DNA from: Streptomyces sp. IMTB 2501 | GTDB lineage: Bacteria > Actinomycetota > Actinomycetes > Streptomycetales > Streptomycetaceae | Direction: 5' to 3' | DNA: 64,000 bases | Assembly (NCBI RefSeq): GCF_001953885.1 | Contig: NZ_MQUS01000006.1 | Span: 62,001 to 126,000, forward strand | In this document: positions 1 to 8,550 of the stretch, piece after piece | Layout: every line of letters begins with the position of its first letter | How positions within the stretch are numbered: position 1 is the first letter of the stretch | The notes under the pieces: model-generated | Seen by the model: only the letters and a program-made list of their open reading frames with translations | What the model was told of the DNA's origin: nothing | Databases searched by the model: none | Position numbers and translations under genes: made by a program

Positions 1-142
1 GCTCTGGCGGAAGCTGGGGGCGGAACACGACACCGAGTCCAGTCATGGACCTCTTCCTAGTGGGGAGGAAGTGGGGTGACAACCGGGTTTCGTCACCGGG
101 GAGTTGGCTGAGCGCGGCTGATGCGGGAGGGGACGAGGGGAC

Positions 143-538
143 ATGGGGCGACGCTGGCGGGACGGGTCCGGAAGACTGTTCGTGCCGAAGGACGACGGAG
201 GCGAAGGCCCGTTGGTCCTTCCTCTGGGGATCGCGGTCTCCTACCGGGCCCGGACCAAGGGGCTGCTGGGCCGGGACTCGGTCGTCGGGGCGCTGCTGCT
301 GTCACCGGCGAGCGGGGTGCACACGTTCGGGATGCGGATCCCGATCGACGTCGCCTACCTGGACCGCCGCCTGACCGTCCTCGCCGTGCGCACGATGAGA
401 CCGGGTCGCCTGGGCCTGCCCCGGCTGCGCGCACGGCATGTCCTGGAGGCGGAGGCGGGGACGATGGCGGGGTGGGGGCTGCGGGCGGGGGTGCGGGTGG
501 GTGTCGAGGCGGACGCCGTTGTCAGTGGCGGGTCCTAG
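143..538 (+). CDS. DUF192 family protein
   Basis: A 131-residue protein matching the DUF192 family. The family pattern is visible as a Gly-Leu-Leu-Gly-Arg stretch near residue 37, followed by a His-Thr-Phe-Gly-Met-Arg-Ile-Pro-Ile-Asp segment near residue 60 and a closing His-Val-Leu-Glu near residue 99. The family has no proven biochemical role. There is no signal peptide. The ATG at 143 puts the conserved core in the expected place; an upstream ATG at 121 lies in another frame. The gene points toward the Tad pilus operon and is followed after 9 bases by the DUF3224 gene. DUF192 genes often sit beside Flp/Tad loci in actinomycetes, but a role in piliation is only inferred. Confidence 0.85.
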   Translation: MGRRWRDGSGRLFVPKDDGGEGPLVLPLGIAVSYRARTKGLLGRDSVVGALLLSPASGVHTFGMRIPIDVAYLDRRLTVLAVRTMRPGRLGLPRLRARHVLEAEAGTMAGWGLRAGVRVGVEADAVVSGGS

Positions 539-547
539 CATCGCGGC

Positions 548-961
548 ATGAGAGCTTCAGGGACGTTCAAGGTCGAGGAATTCACTCCGGCTGAGGTGCG
601 GCTGCCGGAGCCGGTGGTCGAGACGGCGGTGCCGGTCGGGGTGGCCACGATGCGGAAGCGGTACGAGGGTGAGGTCGCCGGGGTGTCGGCGACACTGTTC
701 ACCGCGGCGTACGACCAGTCCAGCGCGACCGGTACCTATGTCGCCATGGAGTCCTTCGAGGGGATGCTGGGTGAGCGAAGCGGCTCCTTCAACTTCGCCC
801 ACTCGGCGACGACCCTCGGGGAAGGCAGAGAGGCCGAGTTCTTCGTGATCGTGCCGGGCAGCGGGACGGGGGCGCTGGCCGGAATCCGGGGGGCCGGCGG
901 CATGGCGGTCGACGCGGACGGCACCCATCGGATCTGGTTCGAGTACGAGGTGGGTGAATAG
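548..961 (+). CDS. DUF3224 domain-containing protein
   Basis: A 137-residue soluble protein of the DUF3224 type, a small beta-rich family of unknown function. Visible marks are the alternating hydrophobic strands, the central Gly-Ser-Phe-Asn-Phe-Ala-His segment (about residues 78-84) and the Ile-Arg-Gly-Ala-Gly-Gly segment near residue 113. The family usually keeps a similar pair: a strand reporting on fold, then a glycine-rich turn. It follows the DUF192 gene by 9 bases and is probably co-transcribed with it. Its stop is 18 bases from the stop of the convergent OmpA-like gene, so little room exists for a terminator. No signal peptide and no catalytic residues can be named. Confidence 0.8.
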   Translation: MRASGTFKVEEFTPAEVRLPEPVVETAVPVGVATMRKRYEGEVAGVSATLFTAAYDQSSATGTYVAMESFEGMLGERSGSFNFAHSATTLGEGREAEFFVIVPGSGTGALAGIRGAGGMAVDADGTHRIWFEYEVGE

Positions 962-979
962 CGGGCCTTCACTGCGGGG

Positions 980-1594
980 TCATCCCTGGGTGCGGGGGAA
1001 GGAGACCTCGACGCGCCGGTTCTTCCGCCGGCCCTCCTCGGTGGAGTTGTCGGCGATCGGGTACTGCTCGCCGTAGCCGCGGACCTCGAAGGTGACGTTC
1101 GGGTCGTTCAGGTCCTGGCCCAGGACGGCCTCAACGGCGTTGGCGCGCTGCTTGGACAGGATGTCGCCGTGGGCGGCGGAGCCGAGGTTGTCGGTGAAGC
1201 CGAAGACGCGGATCTGGGTCGCGTTCTGCTTCTTGATCTCCTCGGCGATGGTGGCGATCCGGGCCTTCGCCTCGTCGCTGAGCTTGGCGCTGTCCTTGCT
1301 GAAGAGGACTTCTGCCTGCAACGCGAAGGTGACGTCCGCGTTGGTGTCCTCGCGGCGCTCGTCCCCGCTCTGGTCCTCGACGACCGACTTGATGTCCAGC
1401 ACCTTGGGCGCGGCAAGGGTGGCGCCTTCGGGGAGCTTGAGGTTCGGAGAGGTGGGGTCGATCTTCACGGGGGCACTGGCTGAGGGTTCGGTGGCGGGGG
1501 GCTGACTCGGGTCCGTGTCGTCGGCGCGGGCCGGGGTCGTGGCGAGGAGGAGCGTCACGGCGGTGAGGGTGAGCGCGAGACGGGTGGTGGTCAC
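980..1594 (-). CDS. OmpA family protein, secreted
   Basis: A 204-residue protein with an N-terminal signal peptide (Leu/Thr-rich, cleavage after Ala-Arg-Ala) and a C-terminal OmpA-like domain. The domain carries the peptidoglycan-binding pattern: Gly-Phe-Thr-Asp-Asn about residue 135, then Leu-Ser-Lys-Gln-Arg-Ala, and Arg-Arg-Lys-Asn-Arg-Arg-Val-Glu near the end. The GTG at 1594 was chosen over the upstream ATG at 1711, because it begins directly at the signal peptide and lies 7 bases after the upstream lipoprotein gene. It is the last gene of the Tad pilus operon. In a Gram-positive cell it probably anchors something to peptidoglycan at the cell surface. OmpA-like partners of Tad loci are common in proteobacteria, so the link to pilus function is reasonable but inferred. 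Confidence 0.85.
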   Translation of the reverse strand: MTTTRLALTLTAVTLLLATTPARADDTDPSQPPATEPSASAPVKIDPTSPNLKLPEGATLAAPKVLDIKSVVEDQSGDERREDTNADVTFALQAEVLFSKDSAKLSDEAKARIATIAEEIKKQNATQIRVFGFTDNLGSAAHGDILSKQRANAVEAVLGQDLNDPNVTFEVRGYGEQYPIADNSTEEGRRKNRRVEVSFPRTQG

Positions 1595-1601
1595 TTCGGC
1601 C

Positions 1602-2186
1602 TCACCCGGAGATCTTGATGGTGGCGGAGGAGAACGTCGGCAGCTGGAATTCCACCCCGTCCGTGTTCGCGGGAGGTGCCGGGAACTGCATGAACACCGC
1701 GAGAGTCTCACCGGCCTTGAGAGCGGAGAAGCCGGTGGTGGTCAGCGGGCGGCCCTCGGTGTCCCGCAGCACGTAGTACCGCTTCTTGCCCTGCGGATCG
1801 ACCAGCGTGGCCCCGCCGAGAGACTTGCCGTTCTTGATGATCTCTGTTTCGTTGCCGCTCAGCGCGGAGGGGATCACCATGGTCTGAGCGCCGTCGTTCT
1901 TCAGGGTGCCGTTGATCGTCACGAAGCCGCCCGCATCACGTTGAGCGGAGGTGATCTGGAGCAGGAGGCCGTCCGACCCGTGCAACTCGGCCAGTGGCTG
2001 ACCCGACTGCCCCTCCTGGGCGCTCGGGCCGGAGCCGCTCGCCCGGGAAGCGGACGCCGAAGCGTCCGGCTTCTTGCCGTCGCCGCCACCGCTGCCACCG
2101 CAACCGGCCACACCGACGGCCAGACCAGCCGCAACGGTCAATGCGACCATCCCCCTGCGGGCCTTCGCAGTGAACCGAATGCTCAT
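1602..2186 (-). CDS. Putative lipoprotein of the Tad operon
   Basis: A 194-residue lipoprotein. The signal peptide ends in a lipobox, Val-Gly-Val-Ala-Gly-Cys, at about residues 24-29, followed by a Gly/Ser/Asp-rich linker. The mature domain is mostly beta and resembles small secreted extracellular domains (DUF4352-like folds), but I do not recognise a named family. It lies between the TadG-like gene (17-base gap) and the OmpA-like gene (7-base gap) and is certainly part of the same transcript. It is expected on the outer face of the membrane. A role as a pilus-associated chaperone or anchor is a guess from position only. Confidence 0.8.
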   Translation of the reverse strand: MSIRFTAKARRGMVALTVAAGLAVGVAGCGGSGGGDGKKPDASASASRASGSGPSAQEGQSGQPLAELHGSDGLLLQITSAQRDAGGFVTINGTLKNDGAQTMVIPSALSGNETEIIKNGKSLGGATLVDPQGKKRYYVLRDTEGRPLTTTGFSALKAGETLAVFMQFPAPPANTDGVEFQLPTFSSATIKISG

Positions 2187-2202
2187 CGCTCCGCTTCCTT
2201 CG

Positions 2203-2796
2203 TCATTGATCGTTCGCCGGTGAGTCGGCCAGATGGACGTCGAAGAGGTCTTCGGGCTTCGGGAGCCCCGTCTTGTCGCCCGGCTTCAGATGCCAGATCT
2301 TGTCCTTGCAGGTGAGTTGAGGCAGGGCGTCGCCCTTGGCACCGGCATCGGGGGACTTGCAGAGGGGTTCGATCACGGCGATCGCATGCGCCCTCGAGTG
2401 CCTCTTCTCGGTGCCGGGCACGACGGAGTCACCCACGGGCTTGATCGTCGTGGCGTCGACCGCATAGCTCAGCCGCCCGGGCCGGCAGTCCGCCGTCGCG
2501 TCGTTCTGCGCGGCGAGTTCGTCAGCCCGCCAGCAGAAGTCGACAGCCCCGTCGCCCTCGAAGATGGCCTGCCACTTCGTCGGGTCGCCTACGTCGTCCA
2601 CCCACTTGCCCGCAAGCTGGTCGCGGGTCTTCTGCGCCGCAGCCAGAGCCGCCGCATCCGCCGCGGTCTGCGCGCTGCTCCGGTTCACCGCGGCCTGACC
2701 TACCGCGAGGTAGACCAACGCGAGAAAGAGCAGACCCGCCACCACCGTGATGTAGATGGGGAAGGCCTGCCCTGCGTCGCTGCTCGAAGGAATCAG
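2203..2796 (-). CDS. TadG-like pilus assembly protein
   Basis: About 196 residues. An Asp-Ala-Gly-Gln-Ala-Phe motif leads into a single N-terminal membrane segment, then Asp-Ala-Ala-Ala-Leu-Ala-Ala-Ala-Gln, the hallmark of TadE/TadG-type pseudopilin-like proteins. An extracellular domain with four cysteines follows. The start is unclear: no ATG, GTG or TTG lies between the preceding frame and the motif. The likely start is the CTG at 2796 or the ATT at 2793, overlapping the Flp pilin stop, so translation probably depends on coupling to the pilin gene. The longer reading frame up to 3114 is only open sequence. Minor pseudopilin or anchor of the Flp pilus is the likely role. Confidence 0.75.
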   Translation of the reverse strand: MIPSSSDAGQAFPIYITVVAGLLFLALVYLAVGQAAVNRSSAQTAADAAALAAAQKTRDQLAGKWVDDVGDPTKWQAIFEGDGAVDFCWRADELAAQNDATADCRPGRLSYAVDATTIKPVGDSVVPGTEKRHSRAHAIAVIEPLCKSPDAGAKGDALPQLTCKDKIWHLKPGDKTGLPKPEDLFDVHLADSPANDQ

Positions 2797-2990
2797 CCGC
2801 CGGTAACCTGGGTGATCTTGGTGGTGATCGCGTCGAAGATCGTCTGCCCGATGCTCGTCCCCGTGATCGCCAGGACGATCGCCACCACCACCGCGATGAT
2901 GCCGAGGTACTCCACCGCGGTCTGCCCCCGGTCGCTGCGAGCAACACGGGTCTGCAGGTATGCGACGGTGGTGTTGAACCAGTTGCTCAT
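2793..2990 (-). CDS. flp: Flp/Fap-type major pilin
   Basis: A 65-residue type IVb (Flp) prepilin. A short basic leader ends in Arg-Gly-Gln, followed by Thr-Ala-Val-Glu-Tyr-Leu-Gly. This is the class III prepilin processing region with the conserved Glu-Tyr pair, and a single hydrophobic helix follows. Prepilin peptidase would cut after the Gly; no peptidase gene (TadV/CpaA) is visible in the window and it may lie beyond the left edge. The ATG at 2990 has a good ribosome site (GGAGAGGACC just upstream). A longer frame to 3098 has no such support. It lies 125 bases after the response regulator gene, enough space for its own promoter, which would fit a structural subunit needed in large amounts. 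Confidence 0.88.
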   Translation of the reverse strand: MSNWFNTTVAYLQTRVARSDRGQTAVEYLGIIAVVVAIVLAITGTSIGQTIFDAITTKITQVTGG

Positions 2991-3115
2991 GGTGGTCCTC
3001 TCCGGGTTCGCCTCCGATCCGGACAACGTATGCCGGCAGGCGGCTCGCGCCAGAGGGCCCGAGGGCCCAACGCCGGGCCCATTGGCCGCCCTTGGCACTC
3101 CCTCGCGCCCTCACC

Positions 3116-3871
3116 TCACGCCACCCCCAGCCACTTCGCGGCCGCCTGGGACCTGGTGCTGGTCTGGAGTTTGGCGAAGATGCGGTTGATGTGGTTCTTG
3201 ACCGTCTTCTCGGAGATGAAGCAGGTGGCGGCGATCTGCTGGTTGGTCATGCCGGACGCGATGAGGTCCATGATCTCCGCCTCCCTCGTACTCAGCCGGA
3301 ACCGTGAACGGAACGACTGTCCCACAGTGGATTGCAATTGCGAAAGCACTTGGGGTGAGTTTTCGCCTAGAAAATACGGGACTTGAGGCTCCGTGTGTGC
3401 AGATGCATTTGCGCGCAGCTCCGTCAGCAACGCCCTTGCCGCCCCCGGCGTCACATGCGGCCGCCCCTCCCGGACATCCCGCACCGCCCGCACCAACTGC
3501 TCCGTCGTGAACTCGCCGTGCACCAGATACCCGCCCGCCCCCAGCCGCAATGCCTCCCGCACGGTCTCCGTCTCGTGGCTGTAGGTCAGCATCATGACCG
3601 GCGCCAGCCGCACCAGGTGCGGCAATGCCGAGATTCCGTCGACTCCCGGCATACGGACGTCGAGGAGGATGACGTCCGGGCGGTGTCGTAGCGCCGCCTC
3701 GTACGCCTCGCGGCCGTCCGTCGCCTCCGCCACCACCGTCGTGTCCTCGCGGCCGGAGAGCAGGGCCGTCAGGCCCGCCCTGACCACCGGGTTGTCGTCG
3801 GCCACCAACAGCCGCAGCGGAGGCGGAGCGAACGCCGGGGCGGCCTCCGGCCAGGGGGAACCGTGCTTCAT
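3116..3871 (-). CDS. NarL/LuxR-family response regulator
   Basis: A 251-residue two-component regulator. The receiver domain (about residues 20-135) has the Asp-Asp acidic pair, the phospho-acceptor Asp in Leu-Leu-Asp-Val-Arg-Met-Pro, the conserved Thr and a Tyr switch region. After a linker comes a LuxR-type helix-turn-helix (about residues 185-245) with Leu-Ser-Thr-Arg-Glu-Ala-Glu and Ser-Glu-Lys-Thr-Val-Lys-Asn-His. The ATG at 3871 overlaps the stop of the sensor kinase gene by four bases (ATGA). Embedded between the Tad assembly genes and the pilin gene, it most likely controls pilin or pilus expression. The longer open frame reading back to 5290 is a shadow of the kinase gene. Confidence 0.93.
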   Translation of the reverse strand: MKHGSPWPEAAPAFAPPPLRLLVADDNPVVRAGLTALLSGREDTTVVAEATDGREAYEAALRHRPDVILLDVRMPGVDGISALPHLVRLAPVMMLTYSHETETVREALRLGAGGYLVHGEFTTEQLVRAVRDVREGRPHVTPGAARALLTELRANASAHTEPQVPYFLGENSPQVLSQLQSTVGQSFRSRFRLSTREAEIMDLIASGMTNQQIAATCFISEKTVKNHINRIFAKLQTSTRSQAAAKWLGVA

Positions 3872-5337
3872 GGTGCCTCCTCTCGGGATTCCGGGGCTTC
3901 TCGCGTTTCCCGGGGTTCGGGGTCGGGGCGGTGCAGGAACGCCAGAGGTACTTCCACACGCACCTCCGTGCCCCGTTCGTGCCCGCCCCTGCCGATGCGG
4001 ATCCGGGCGCCCAGCTGTGCGGCCCGCTCCACCATGCCGAGCAGGCCGAAGTGGCCCGACTCGCGGAGCCTTTCGAGCGTCGTGCCGGGCGGCAGGCCCC
4101 GGCCGTCGTCGCGGACCGACAGGCGCAGCAGGTCTCCGTGGACCGCCGCACGTACGTCCACGTAGGTCGCGGACGCGTGCCGGTGGGCGTTCTCCAGCGC
4201 CTCCGCCGTGATGGAGAGCAGGTCGCGGGCCAGGGGGGCCGGCAGGGCGGGAACCGTATGCGGCGGCGGGAGTGCGCACGTGACCGTCAACGCCGTACGC
4301 GCGGTGAAGTCCCGTGCGTACGCCCGCAGTTCGGGCCAGAGAGTCGTCTCCTCCACTCCGGTCGGCGCAGGCTCCCGGCGCAGGTCCCTCAGCAGCTCCC
4401 GCGACTCCGCCGCCGCCCTGCGCGCCGAGCGGGACACCAGGTCCGCCTGGGCCCTTATACGAGCCGGATCGGGGGCCTCCGTCGAGGCGGTGGCCGCCAG
4501 GCCGTCCGCCGCGAGGGCCACGCCGTACAGGGTCTTGGCCACGGAATCGTGCATCTCGCGGGCCAGCCGGGCGCGTTCCGCACTCACCGCCTCCGCCGCC
4601 GCGAGGCGCGCCTGTACCGCCGTCAGGGCCTGGGTCGCCGCGCCGAAGCGGAGCATCAGGTTGCGCAGGGTCGAACCCATGGCACCGGCGATCACGCACA
4701 GGCCGGGCAGAAGGAGCGCCTCGGCGACGGGGGCGTGCCGGTGGGCCTTCAGGGTGGCGTGGACCAGGAGCAGGATCAGCGACTGGAGGGAGGCGAAGAA
4801 GGCCGCGCCCCGCCAGCTGTAGACCAGGCCCGCGAGCAGCGGGGTGCAGACGCTGACGTAGGCGAGGGTGGTGTCCGGGCCGGCCGAGATCAGCAGGAGG
4901 GAGCCGAAGAGGGTGTCCGCCGCGAGGAGGCTCGGGTGGCGCAGGAGGAGCGGGCCGAAGCGCTCCCAGTCGCGGAAGAGGACGTAGGACACCATGAACG
5001 TGACGACCACGGCCGCGCCGACCAGGCGGGCTCCCAGTCCCGGGGCCGCGTTCAGCAGGGCCGCCGGAGCCGCCACAGCGATCATGGCCAGACGGAAGCC
5101 GAAGACCTGCCGGCACATTGCCTGCAGCGCGCTGACCTGGATCTTCATGGAGGGTTCGGGTGAAGTGGCCGTCGCGGCAGCCGTCGCGGCAGCCGTCGTA
5201 ACGCCTGTCGCAGCCGCCGCCGTGGCGCCGCTCGCACCACCCGCCGTCCTCACTCGGCGTGCGAAACGGCCGGCGATTCCCTTCAGCCACTCCCCGGGAG
5301 ATCCCCCGCTCCGCCCCGTCACCCCCGCCACCGCCAT
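3868..5337 (-). CDS. NarL-type sensor histidine kinase
   Basis: A 489-residue membrane sensor kinase. After an Ala/Thr-rich cytoplasmic start there are about five to six membrane segments (residues 75-230), then a HisKA_3 dimerisation domain with the phospho-His in Leu-Ala-Arg-Glu-Met-His-Asp-Ser (about residue 265), and a HATPase_c domain with an Asn box (Glu-Ala-Leu-Glu-Asn-Ala) and a Gly-rich Asp-Asp-Gly-Arg-Gly-Leu box. It overlaps its response regulator by four bases and follows tadC by 7 bases, so it is part of the pilus operon. The first 60 residues are low-complexity; an internal ATG at 5148 is a possible alternative start. The signal sensed is unknown. Confidence 0.93.
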   Translation of the reverse strand: MAVAGVTGRSGGSPGEWLKGIAGRFARRVRTAGGASGATAAAATGVTTAAATAAATATSPEPSMKIQVSALQAMCRQVFGFRLAMIAVAAPAALLNAAPGLGARLVGAAVVVTFMVSYVLFRDWERFGPLLLRHPSLLAADTLFGSLLLISAGPDTTLAYVSVCTPLLAGLVYSWRGAAFFASLQSLILLLVHATLKAHRHAPVAEALLLPGLCVIAGAMGSTLRNLMLRFGAATQALTAVQARLAAAEAVSAERARLAREMHDSVAKTLYGVALAADGLAATASTEAPDPARIRAQADLVSRSARRAAAESRELLRDLRREPAPTGVEETTLWPELRAYARDFTARTALTVTCALPPPHTVPALPAPLARDLLSITAEALENAHRHASATYVDVRAAVHGDLLRLSVRDDGRGLPPGTTLERLRESGHFGLLGMVERAAQLGARIRIGRGGHERGTEVRVEVPLAFLHRPDPEPRETREAPESREEAP

Positions 5338-5344
5338 CCCCGCC

Positions 5345-6232
5345 TCACTTCCCCGTGAGTGAGCCGAAGTCCACCCCGGAACCCAGGATCAGGCCCGCGC
5401 CCAGGAGCAGCATCGTGGCCGGGACCATGAACGTGGTGATCATCAGCGTGGCCTTGGGCACCGCCCGGGCCGCCTTGCGGCGGGCGTTCTGGGCGTCGGT
5501 GCGGCGCATGTCCTTCGCCAGGGAGACGAGCGTGTCGACGATCGGCGCGCCCAGTTCCTCCCCCTGCTGCAGTGCCGTCACGAACATCGCCACCTGCTCG
5601 GAGTCGTTCCTGCGCCGCAGCTCCGCGAAGGCCTGCCGGCGGCTCATGCCGAGGTCCATCTGGCGGAGGGTGATGCGGAGTTCGTCGGCCCAGGGGCCCT
5701 CGTAACGGGAGGCCACCCGGTCCAGGGCCTGGCGGAAGCCGAGCCCCGCGCTCACGACCACCGCCAGCACGTCCAGGAAGTCCGGCAGGGTGCGCTCGAT
5801 GACGTCCTTGCGGACCCGGATCGCCGACCAGATGCCGACCTCCGTCCAGAACGCGCCGAACAGCAGCAGAAGTACGGCCACGAACCACTGGCCGCGCAGC
5901 AGGAAGACCAGGAAACCGACGGTGCCCAGCGCGCCGTAGACCGCCCGGCGGGCCGCGTAGCGGTCGATGGTCAGGCCGCCCGGGTTGCCGGCCATGTCGA
6001 TCTTGCGGCGGTACTTGGCGACCAGGCGCGGGCCCATCAGGCGCAGCACGGCGGGGGCGTAGCGCATGCCCATGCGGTCGATGACCGAGCCGACCGCGCC
6101 GGTGCGGGTGGCGCCGACCTCCAGGGCGACAGCGAGGTCTCCGGGGAGCTTGGCGTCCGCGCGGTACATGCGGATGCCGGTGAAGGCGCCCCAGACACCG
6201 AGGCCCATCAGCAGCGCCAGCAGGAATGCCAT
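5345..6232 (-). CDS. tadC: Type II secretion F family protein (TadC)
   Basis: A 295-residue inner-membrane platform protein of the GspF/TadC class. An N-terminal membrane segment is followed by two more near residues 95-135, then the T2SSF domain with Leu-Pro-Asp-Phe-Leu-Asp (about 148), Val-Ser-Ala-Gly-Leu (about 160), and a C-terminal membrane helix. TadC pairs with TadB to anchor the TadA ATPase and move Flp pilin out of the membrane. It lies 15 bases after tadB and 7 before the sensor kinase gene. The length is usual for the family. Confidence 0.92.
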   Translation of the reverse strand: MAFLLALLMGLGVWGAFTGIRMYRADAKLPGDLAVALEVGATRTGAVGSVIDRMGMRYAPAVLRLMGPRLVAKYRRKIDMAGNPGGLTIDRYAARRAVYGALGTVGFLVFLLRGQWFVAVLLLLFGAFWTEVGIWSAIRVRKDVIERTLPDFLDVLAVVVSAGLGFRQALDRVASRYEGPWADELRITLRQMDLGMSRRQAFAELRRRNDSEQVAMFVTALQQGEELGAPIVDTLVSLAKDMRRTDAQNARRKAARAVPKATLMITTFMVPATMLLLGAGLILGSGVDFGSLTGK

Positions 6233-6247
6233 GAAGTCTCAGCCCCC

Positions 6248-7192
6248 TCAGACGTCGATCCGGCTCAGGCGGCGGATGAGGACGAAACCGACGGCGTACA
6301 TCGCGAACGCGATGACCACACAGGCCTGGCCGATCGGTGAGCCGGTCATCCGCTGCAGCGCGCCGTCCTTGACGCCGTTCATCAGGAACAGCGCGCCGAC
6401 GCCGAGGACGGGGACGGCGTACGACGTCATGGTCACCTGGGAGAGCTGGGTGCGGATCTCGCGCCTCGTCTCCTTGCGCTCCTCCAGCGTCTCGGTCAGG
6501 TTGCGCAGGGCACTGACCACTTGGCCGCCCGCCCGGTTCGACAGCACCAGCGTCGTGACCAGGACCACCAGCTCGCGGGACGGGAGGCGGTCGGCCAGCT
6601 CACCCAGCGCGTCGTCCAGGGACTGGCCGATGGCCAACTGGTCAGCGACCTTGGCCAGTTCCTCGCCCGCCGGGGCCTCCAGCTCCTCCGCCGCCATACC
6701 GATCGCGGTGCGCAGGGCGAGGCCCGCCTGGGTGGCGTTGGCCAGGATGCGGGCCAGTTCGGGGAGTTGATTGATGAAGCGCTCGATGCGTTTCTGGCGC
6801 TGCCAGTTGAGGAACTGGACCGCAGCCCAGATGCCGAGTACTCCGGCGAGGGGGCCGAAGAAGGGCGCCAGGGTGGCCTGGCCGATCAGCCAGAGCGCGG
6901 CGACCGTGGCGAGCATGTAGACGAAGAACTCGCCCGGGGTGACGTCCAGACCGGTCGCCGCCAGCCGCAGTTCCAGCCAGCGGCCGAAGCGGGTACGGCG
7001 CAGCCGCCGGTCCAGGTCGCGGAAGCGGCGCCTGCGGCCGCCCGCCGGCACCGGGCCGGTGTGCGTGAGGCGGTCCACGAGGGCGGCGCGCCGGGCCCGG
7101 CCCGAGGCGTAGGTGTGCACGCCGGCCACCGCCAGGACGCAGGTCAGCAGCGCCACGCCGGTGGTGAGCTGGACGAGGGTGTGGAGTTCCAT
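6248..7192 (-). CDS. tadB: Type II secretion F family protein (TadB)
   Basis: A 314-residue integral membrane protein of the GspF/TadB class. There is an N-terminal membrane helix, a basic cytoplasmic stretch, paired helices at about residues 95-130, a cytoplasmic T2SSF domain (Leu-Pro-Glu-Leu-Ala-Arg near 150, Ala-Gly-Gln-Val near 230), and two C-terminal helices. It forms the platform complex with TadC and TadA. The ATG at 7192 was preferred to the upstream ATG at 7339, which would overlap tadA deeply; from 7192 the protein begins at its first membrane helix and lies 10 bases after the tadA stop. It is on the same transcript as all the tad genes. Confidence 0.92.
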   Translation of the reverse strand: MELHTLVQLTTGVALLTCVLAVAGVHTYASGRARRAALVDRLTHTGPVPAGGRRRRFRDLDRRLRRTRFGRWLELRLAATGLDVTPGEFFVYMLATVAALWLIGQATLAPFFGPLAGVLGIWAAVQFLNWQRQKRIERFINQLPELARILANATQAGLALRTAIGMAAEELEAPAGEELAKVADQLAIGQSLDDALGELADRLPSRELVVLVTTLVLSNRAGGQVVSALRNLTETLEERKETRREIRTQLSQVTMTSYAVPVLGVGALFLMNGVKDGALQRMTGSPIGQACVVIAFAMYAVGFVLIRRLSRIDV

Positions 7193-7202
7193 GGTCCTGG
7201 TC

Positions 7203-8540
7203 CTACCTGGCTTCTCGGGTGGTGAGTTGGGCCGCCGTGTGGGCGACCCCGAAGGCCTGCGGGATGGGCTGGCTCGCCATGTAGAGGCGGTCGGCGGTAC
7301 GGCGGGGCAGCGGGAAGTACTGGAAGGCGCCGTACACACGGCCGTCGGCGGTCATGGGCTGGGCGTCGAACCGGGCCACGGTCGCGAGCCGGTACGGCTC
7401 CCCGCCGTGGCTGTCGAGGAGCGCGATCTCGGTGATCCGGCGAGCGCCGTCGGCGAACCGGGTGAGCTGGACGATGACGTCGACCGCGCTGTTGATCTGG
7501 TCGTGCAGTGCCACGAAGGGGACCTCGACGTCCGACATGGAGGCGAGGGTCTGCAACCGCGTCAAGGCGTCCTCGGCGCTGTTGGCGTGCACGGTCGCCA
7601 GCGATCCGTCGTGGCCGGTGGACATCGCCTGGAGCATGTCGAGGGACTCGCCGCCACGGACCTCACCGACCACGATCCGGTCCGGGCGCATACGCAGGGA
7701 GTTGCGGACCAGGTCGCGGATGGTGACCTGGCCCTTGCCCTCGACGTTCGGCGGCCGCGACTCCAGGCGGACCACATGCGCCTGCTGGAGTTGGAGTTCG
7801 GCGGAGTCCTCGATGGTGATGATGCGTTCGCGGGACGGGATGAGCCCGGAGAGGGCGTTCAGCAGGGTCGTCTTCCCAGTGCCCGTGGCGCCCGAGACGA
7901 TGATGTTGAACTTCGCCTGCACCAGCCCCGCCAGCAGAAACACCATGTGCTCGTCCAGCGAACCGAAGGAGATCAGCTCCTGGAGGGTGAAGGAGCGCGG
8001 GAAGCGGCGGATGGTGAGGATCGGGCCGGTCAGCGACAGCGGCGGGATGATGACGTTGACGCGCTCGCCGGAGGGCAGGCGGGCGTCCACCATCGGGTTC
8101 GACTCGTCGACCCTTCTGTTCACCGTCGACACGATCCGCTCGATGGTCTGCATCAGCTGGTCGGCGGAGGCGAAGCGGATCGGCAACTGCTCGACGCGGC
8201 CGCCGCGTTCCACGAAGATCGCGTCGGCGCCGTTCACCATGATCTCGGTGACCGACGCGTCCTCCAGCAGGGGCTCCAGGATGCCGAGGCCCAGCGCCTC
8301 GTCCACCACCCGGCGGATCAGCTGCGAGCGCTCGGCCGTCGACAGTACCGGGCCCTCACGGCTGATGATGTGCCCGAGCACCCGTTCCAGCCGCGCCCGG
8401 CGGTCGGCGGCAGCGAGCGAACTCATCTCCGCGAGGTCGATCTCCTCCAGCAGCTTGGCCCGGTAGGAGGCGACCAGATGCCCGTCCTCGCCCCGGCTGC
8501 CGTGCTCCTCCGGAGTGCTGATGCGTGCCCGCAGACTCAT
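7203..8540 (-). CDS. tadA: CpaF/TadA secretion ATPase
   Basis: A 445-residue hexameric secretion ATPase that powers Flp pilus assembly. The Walker A box Gly-Ala-Thr-Gly-Thr-Gly-Lys-Thr-Thr is at about residues 217-225. Asp-boxes and the Walker B region (Arg-Ile-Val-Val-Gly-Glu-Val-Arg-Gly) and a His box (Ser-Thr-Gly-His-Asp-Gly-Ser) follow in the usual order for the GspE/CpaF family. The N-terminal domain has Glu-Ile-Met-Val-Asn-Gly. It is cytoplasmic, acting on the TadB/TadC platform. It lies 10 bases after the TadE-like gene and 10 before tadB. Confidence 0.95.
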   Translation of the reverse strand: MSLRARISTPEEHGSRGEDGHLVASYRAKLLEEIDLAEMSSLAAADRRARLERVLGHIISREGPVLSTAERSQLIRRVVDEALGLGILEPLLEDASVTEIMVNGADAIFVERGGRVEQLPIRFASADQLMQTIERIVSTVNRRVDESNPMVDARLPSGERVNVIIPPLSLTGPILTIRRFPRSFTLQELISFGSLDEHMVFLLAGLVQAKFNIIVSGATGTGKTTLLNALSGLIPSRERIITIEDSAELQLQQAHVVRLESRPPNVEGKGQVTIRDLVRNSLRMRPDRIVVGEVRGGESLDMLQAMSTGHDGSLATVHANSAEDALTRLQTLASMSDVEVPFVALHDQINSAVDVIVQLTRFADGARRITEIALLDSHGGEPYRLATVARFDAQPMTADGRVYGAFQYFPLPRRTADRLYMASQPIPQAFGVAHTAAQLTTREAR

Positions 8541-8550
8541 GGCTCCTCGC

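Noticed and set aside
1..142. A possible gene end at the left edge
   Set aside because: Several short frames exist but none shows a recognisable C-terminus, so no call was made.
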